Assembly: GCF_009866765.1 (NCBI RefSeq)
Contig: NZ_CP019431.1
Location: 5,022,001 to 5,086,000 of the forward strand
Length of the DNA: 64,000 nt
Source of the DNA: Pseudomonas sp. S35
GTDB lineage: Bacteria > Pseudomonadota > Gammaproteobacteria > Pseudomonadales > Pseudomonadaceae
Reading direction: 5' to 3'
Under the pieces are notes generated by a model that searched no databases, was not told the DNA's origin, and saw only the letters and a program-made list of their open reading frames with translations. Shown here in pieces: positions 63,212 to 64,000 of the stretch. Positions within the stretch are counted from its first letter, which is position 1. The number at the start of each line of letters is the position of its first letter. The position numbers and the translations under genes were made by a program.

Positions 63212-63531
63212 TCGCCAAGACCCCCACTGCGCCCTACTACGCAGTAATTTTCAGCTCACTGCGCACCGACGGCGATCACGGCTACGGCGAGGCCGCCACA
63301 CGCATGCTGGAACTGGCACGGCAACAACCAGGCTTTCTCGGCGTGGAGTCGGCGCGGGAAGACGGCCTGGGAATTACCGTGTCGTACTGGAGCAGCGAGG
63401 CGGCGATCCTGGCGTGGAAACAGCAGGCCGAGCACCGAGGTGTACGTGAACAGGGCCGCGCCACCTGGTACTCGGCGTTTCAGACGCGGGTGTGCAAGGT
63501 GGAGCGGGCTTACGGTTTTGAGGCGAGTTAA
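63208..63531 (+). CDS. Small antibiotic-biosynthesis-monooxygenase-like (ABM) protein
   Basis: 107 aa, starting ATG at 63208 inside the previous stop (ATGA). The dimeric ferredoxin-like ABM fold is suggested by YYAVIFSSLR, MLELARQQPGFLGVESARED and GITVSYWSSEAAILAWKQQAEHR, with WYSAFQTRVCKVERAYGF at the C-terminus. Cofactor-free oxidation or small-molecule stress are usual roles in the family, but the substrate is unknown. Translational coupling to the GATase-like gene suggests a common pathway. Confidence 0.85.
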   Translation: MIAKTPTAPYYAVIFSSLRTDGDHGYGEAATRMLELARQQPGFLGVESAREDGLGITVSYWSSEAAILAWKQQAEHRGVREQGRATWYSAFQTRVCKVERAYGFEAS

Positions 63532-63851
63532 CTCACCAGACTGCGCAACGCACTGATCTGAGGAATCTCTACTCTGCGCATATAAACGCGCAGCGGCTCA
63601 GTGATGTTGATGCGGTCGTCGATGTTCTGGTCCAGCAGCAACTGGATGCGTTCGCGTGACAGGGTCATCGTCTGCTCGGGGGCGGGCAGCCAGACAAATT
63701 CGGCGGTAGGAATGATGCCGTCATCGGCCACGTCCATGCCGAAGGAGTCTTCGCTGAAACGTACGATGTACTGGCCGCTCTTGCGGTTAAGGCCCACAAA
63801 CCCGTGGAGTTGGTCGGCGGCCTGGCAGATAAGCTCGGAAGTGATGCGCAT
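63528..63851 (-). CDS. Hypothetical small protein (107 aa)
   Basis: Starts at ATG 63851 (MRITSELICQAADQLHGFVG) and converges with the ABM gene, overlapping it by 4 bp. No membrane segment or cysteine cluster. The middle (YIVRFSEDSFGMDVADDGIIPTAEFVWL) looks like a small alpha/beta fold. Not recognised. Confidence 0.7.
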   Translation of the reverse strand: MRITSELICQAADQLHGFVGLNRKSGQYIVRFSEDSFGMDVADDGIIPTAEFVWLPAPEQTMTLSRERIQLLLDQNIDDRINITEPLRVYMRRVEIPQISALRSLVS

Positions 63852-64000
63852 GGTAAACCTCACTGAAAAGTCCCACAGGGACTGGAAAGATGGTTTACAC
63901 GCGTGGCGGAAATTGCTGCCCTCTAGCGGGGCGGCTGCGGTCAAGAGTACTGCAATGCCTGGAAAAAAAACCGAGAAAATTGACCGGTGCGCACGTTAAT
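63852..64000. other. Window end, no feature seen
   Basis: 149 bp upstream of the hypothetical gene; probably its promoter region. Nothing further is supported. Confidence 0.4.

Overview
The window looks like a chromosomal segment of a Pseudomonas of the P. fluorescens group. The evidence is the high GC content, the gene families (AmrZ, RsmA, AotJQMOP with an AraC-type ArgR, the AruCFGDBE arginine succinyltransferase pathway, NrdA with a double ATP cone, FlgZ) and many short palindromic REP elements of the form GTGGGAGGGGGCTTGCCCCC. Almost all of it is core chromosome. Accessory material is limited to one very large leucine-rich-repeat gene (33.8-39.7 kb) and a patch of intact and broken small genes (50.1-56.3 kb).

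Layout. 0-5.6 kb: an RstB/RstA-like two-component pair on the minus strand, then a long structured intergenic region with a perfect DnaA box, then nrdA (class Ia ribonucleotide reductase large subunit). 5.6-13.6 kb: an early flagellar cluster. flgBCDE and cheV-cheR are on the minus strand; flgA, flgM, flgN and flgZ are on the plus strand. RpoN-like and FliA-like promoters can be read by eye. 13.6-19.5 kb: an MFS transporter, tRNA-Arg(CCT), two tiny membrane proteins behind an RpoN-like promoter, amrZ, mgtE, two identical tRNA-Arg(ACG) genes, tRNA-Ser(GCT) and csrA/rsmA. 19.6-25.7 kb: lysC, alaS, threonine aldolase, then an FMN riboswitch driving a second lumazine synthase.

25.7-45.1 kb: arginine catabolism and uptake. 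The aruC, aruF, aruG, astD, astB, small-protein and astE genes break arginine down by succinylation. The aotJQMOP genes import arginine/ornithine, and argR is the regulator. ArgR half-sites of the form TGTCGC-N8-AA are visible upstream of both aruC and aotJ, so the two blocks form one regulon. The LRR gene (about 1975 codons) sits between argR and aruC and interrupts it.

45.7-50.1 kb: acsA, a small secreted DUF2790 protein and nrdB. nrdA and nrdB therefore lie about 43 kb apart with separate leaders, rather than in one operon. 50.1-56.3 kb: the accessory patch, with an HNH-nuclease remnant, a HAD phosphatase, a VapBC toxin-antitoxin pair, an MFS remnant, an unrecognised cysteine/histidine-containing protein, a small XRE-type regulator under a LexA-like box, one intact amidase and one truncated amidase. 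56.3-64 kb: an MBL-fold hydrolase with a divergent TetR regulator, a MASE2-GGDEF diguanylate cyclase, a PAS-PAS chemoreceptor, a DUF1003 protein, a LysR regulator divergent from a GATase-like protein coupled to a small monooxygenase-like protein, and a small hypothetical gene.

All assignments were made by reading sequence and translations without database searches. Residue positions are approximate unless a motif is given.
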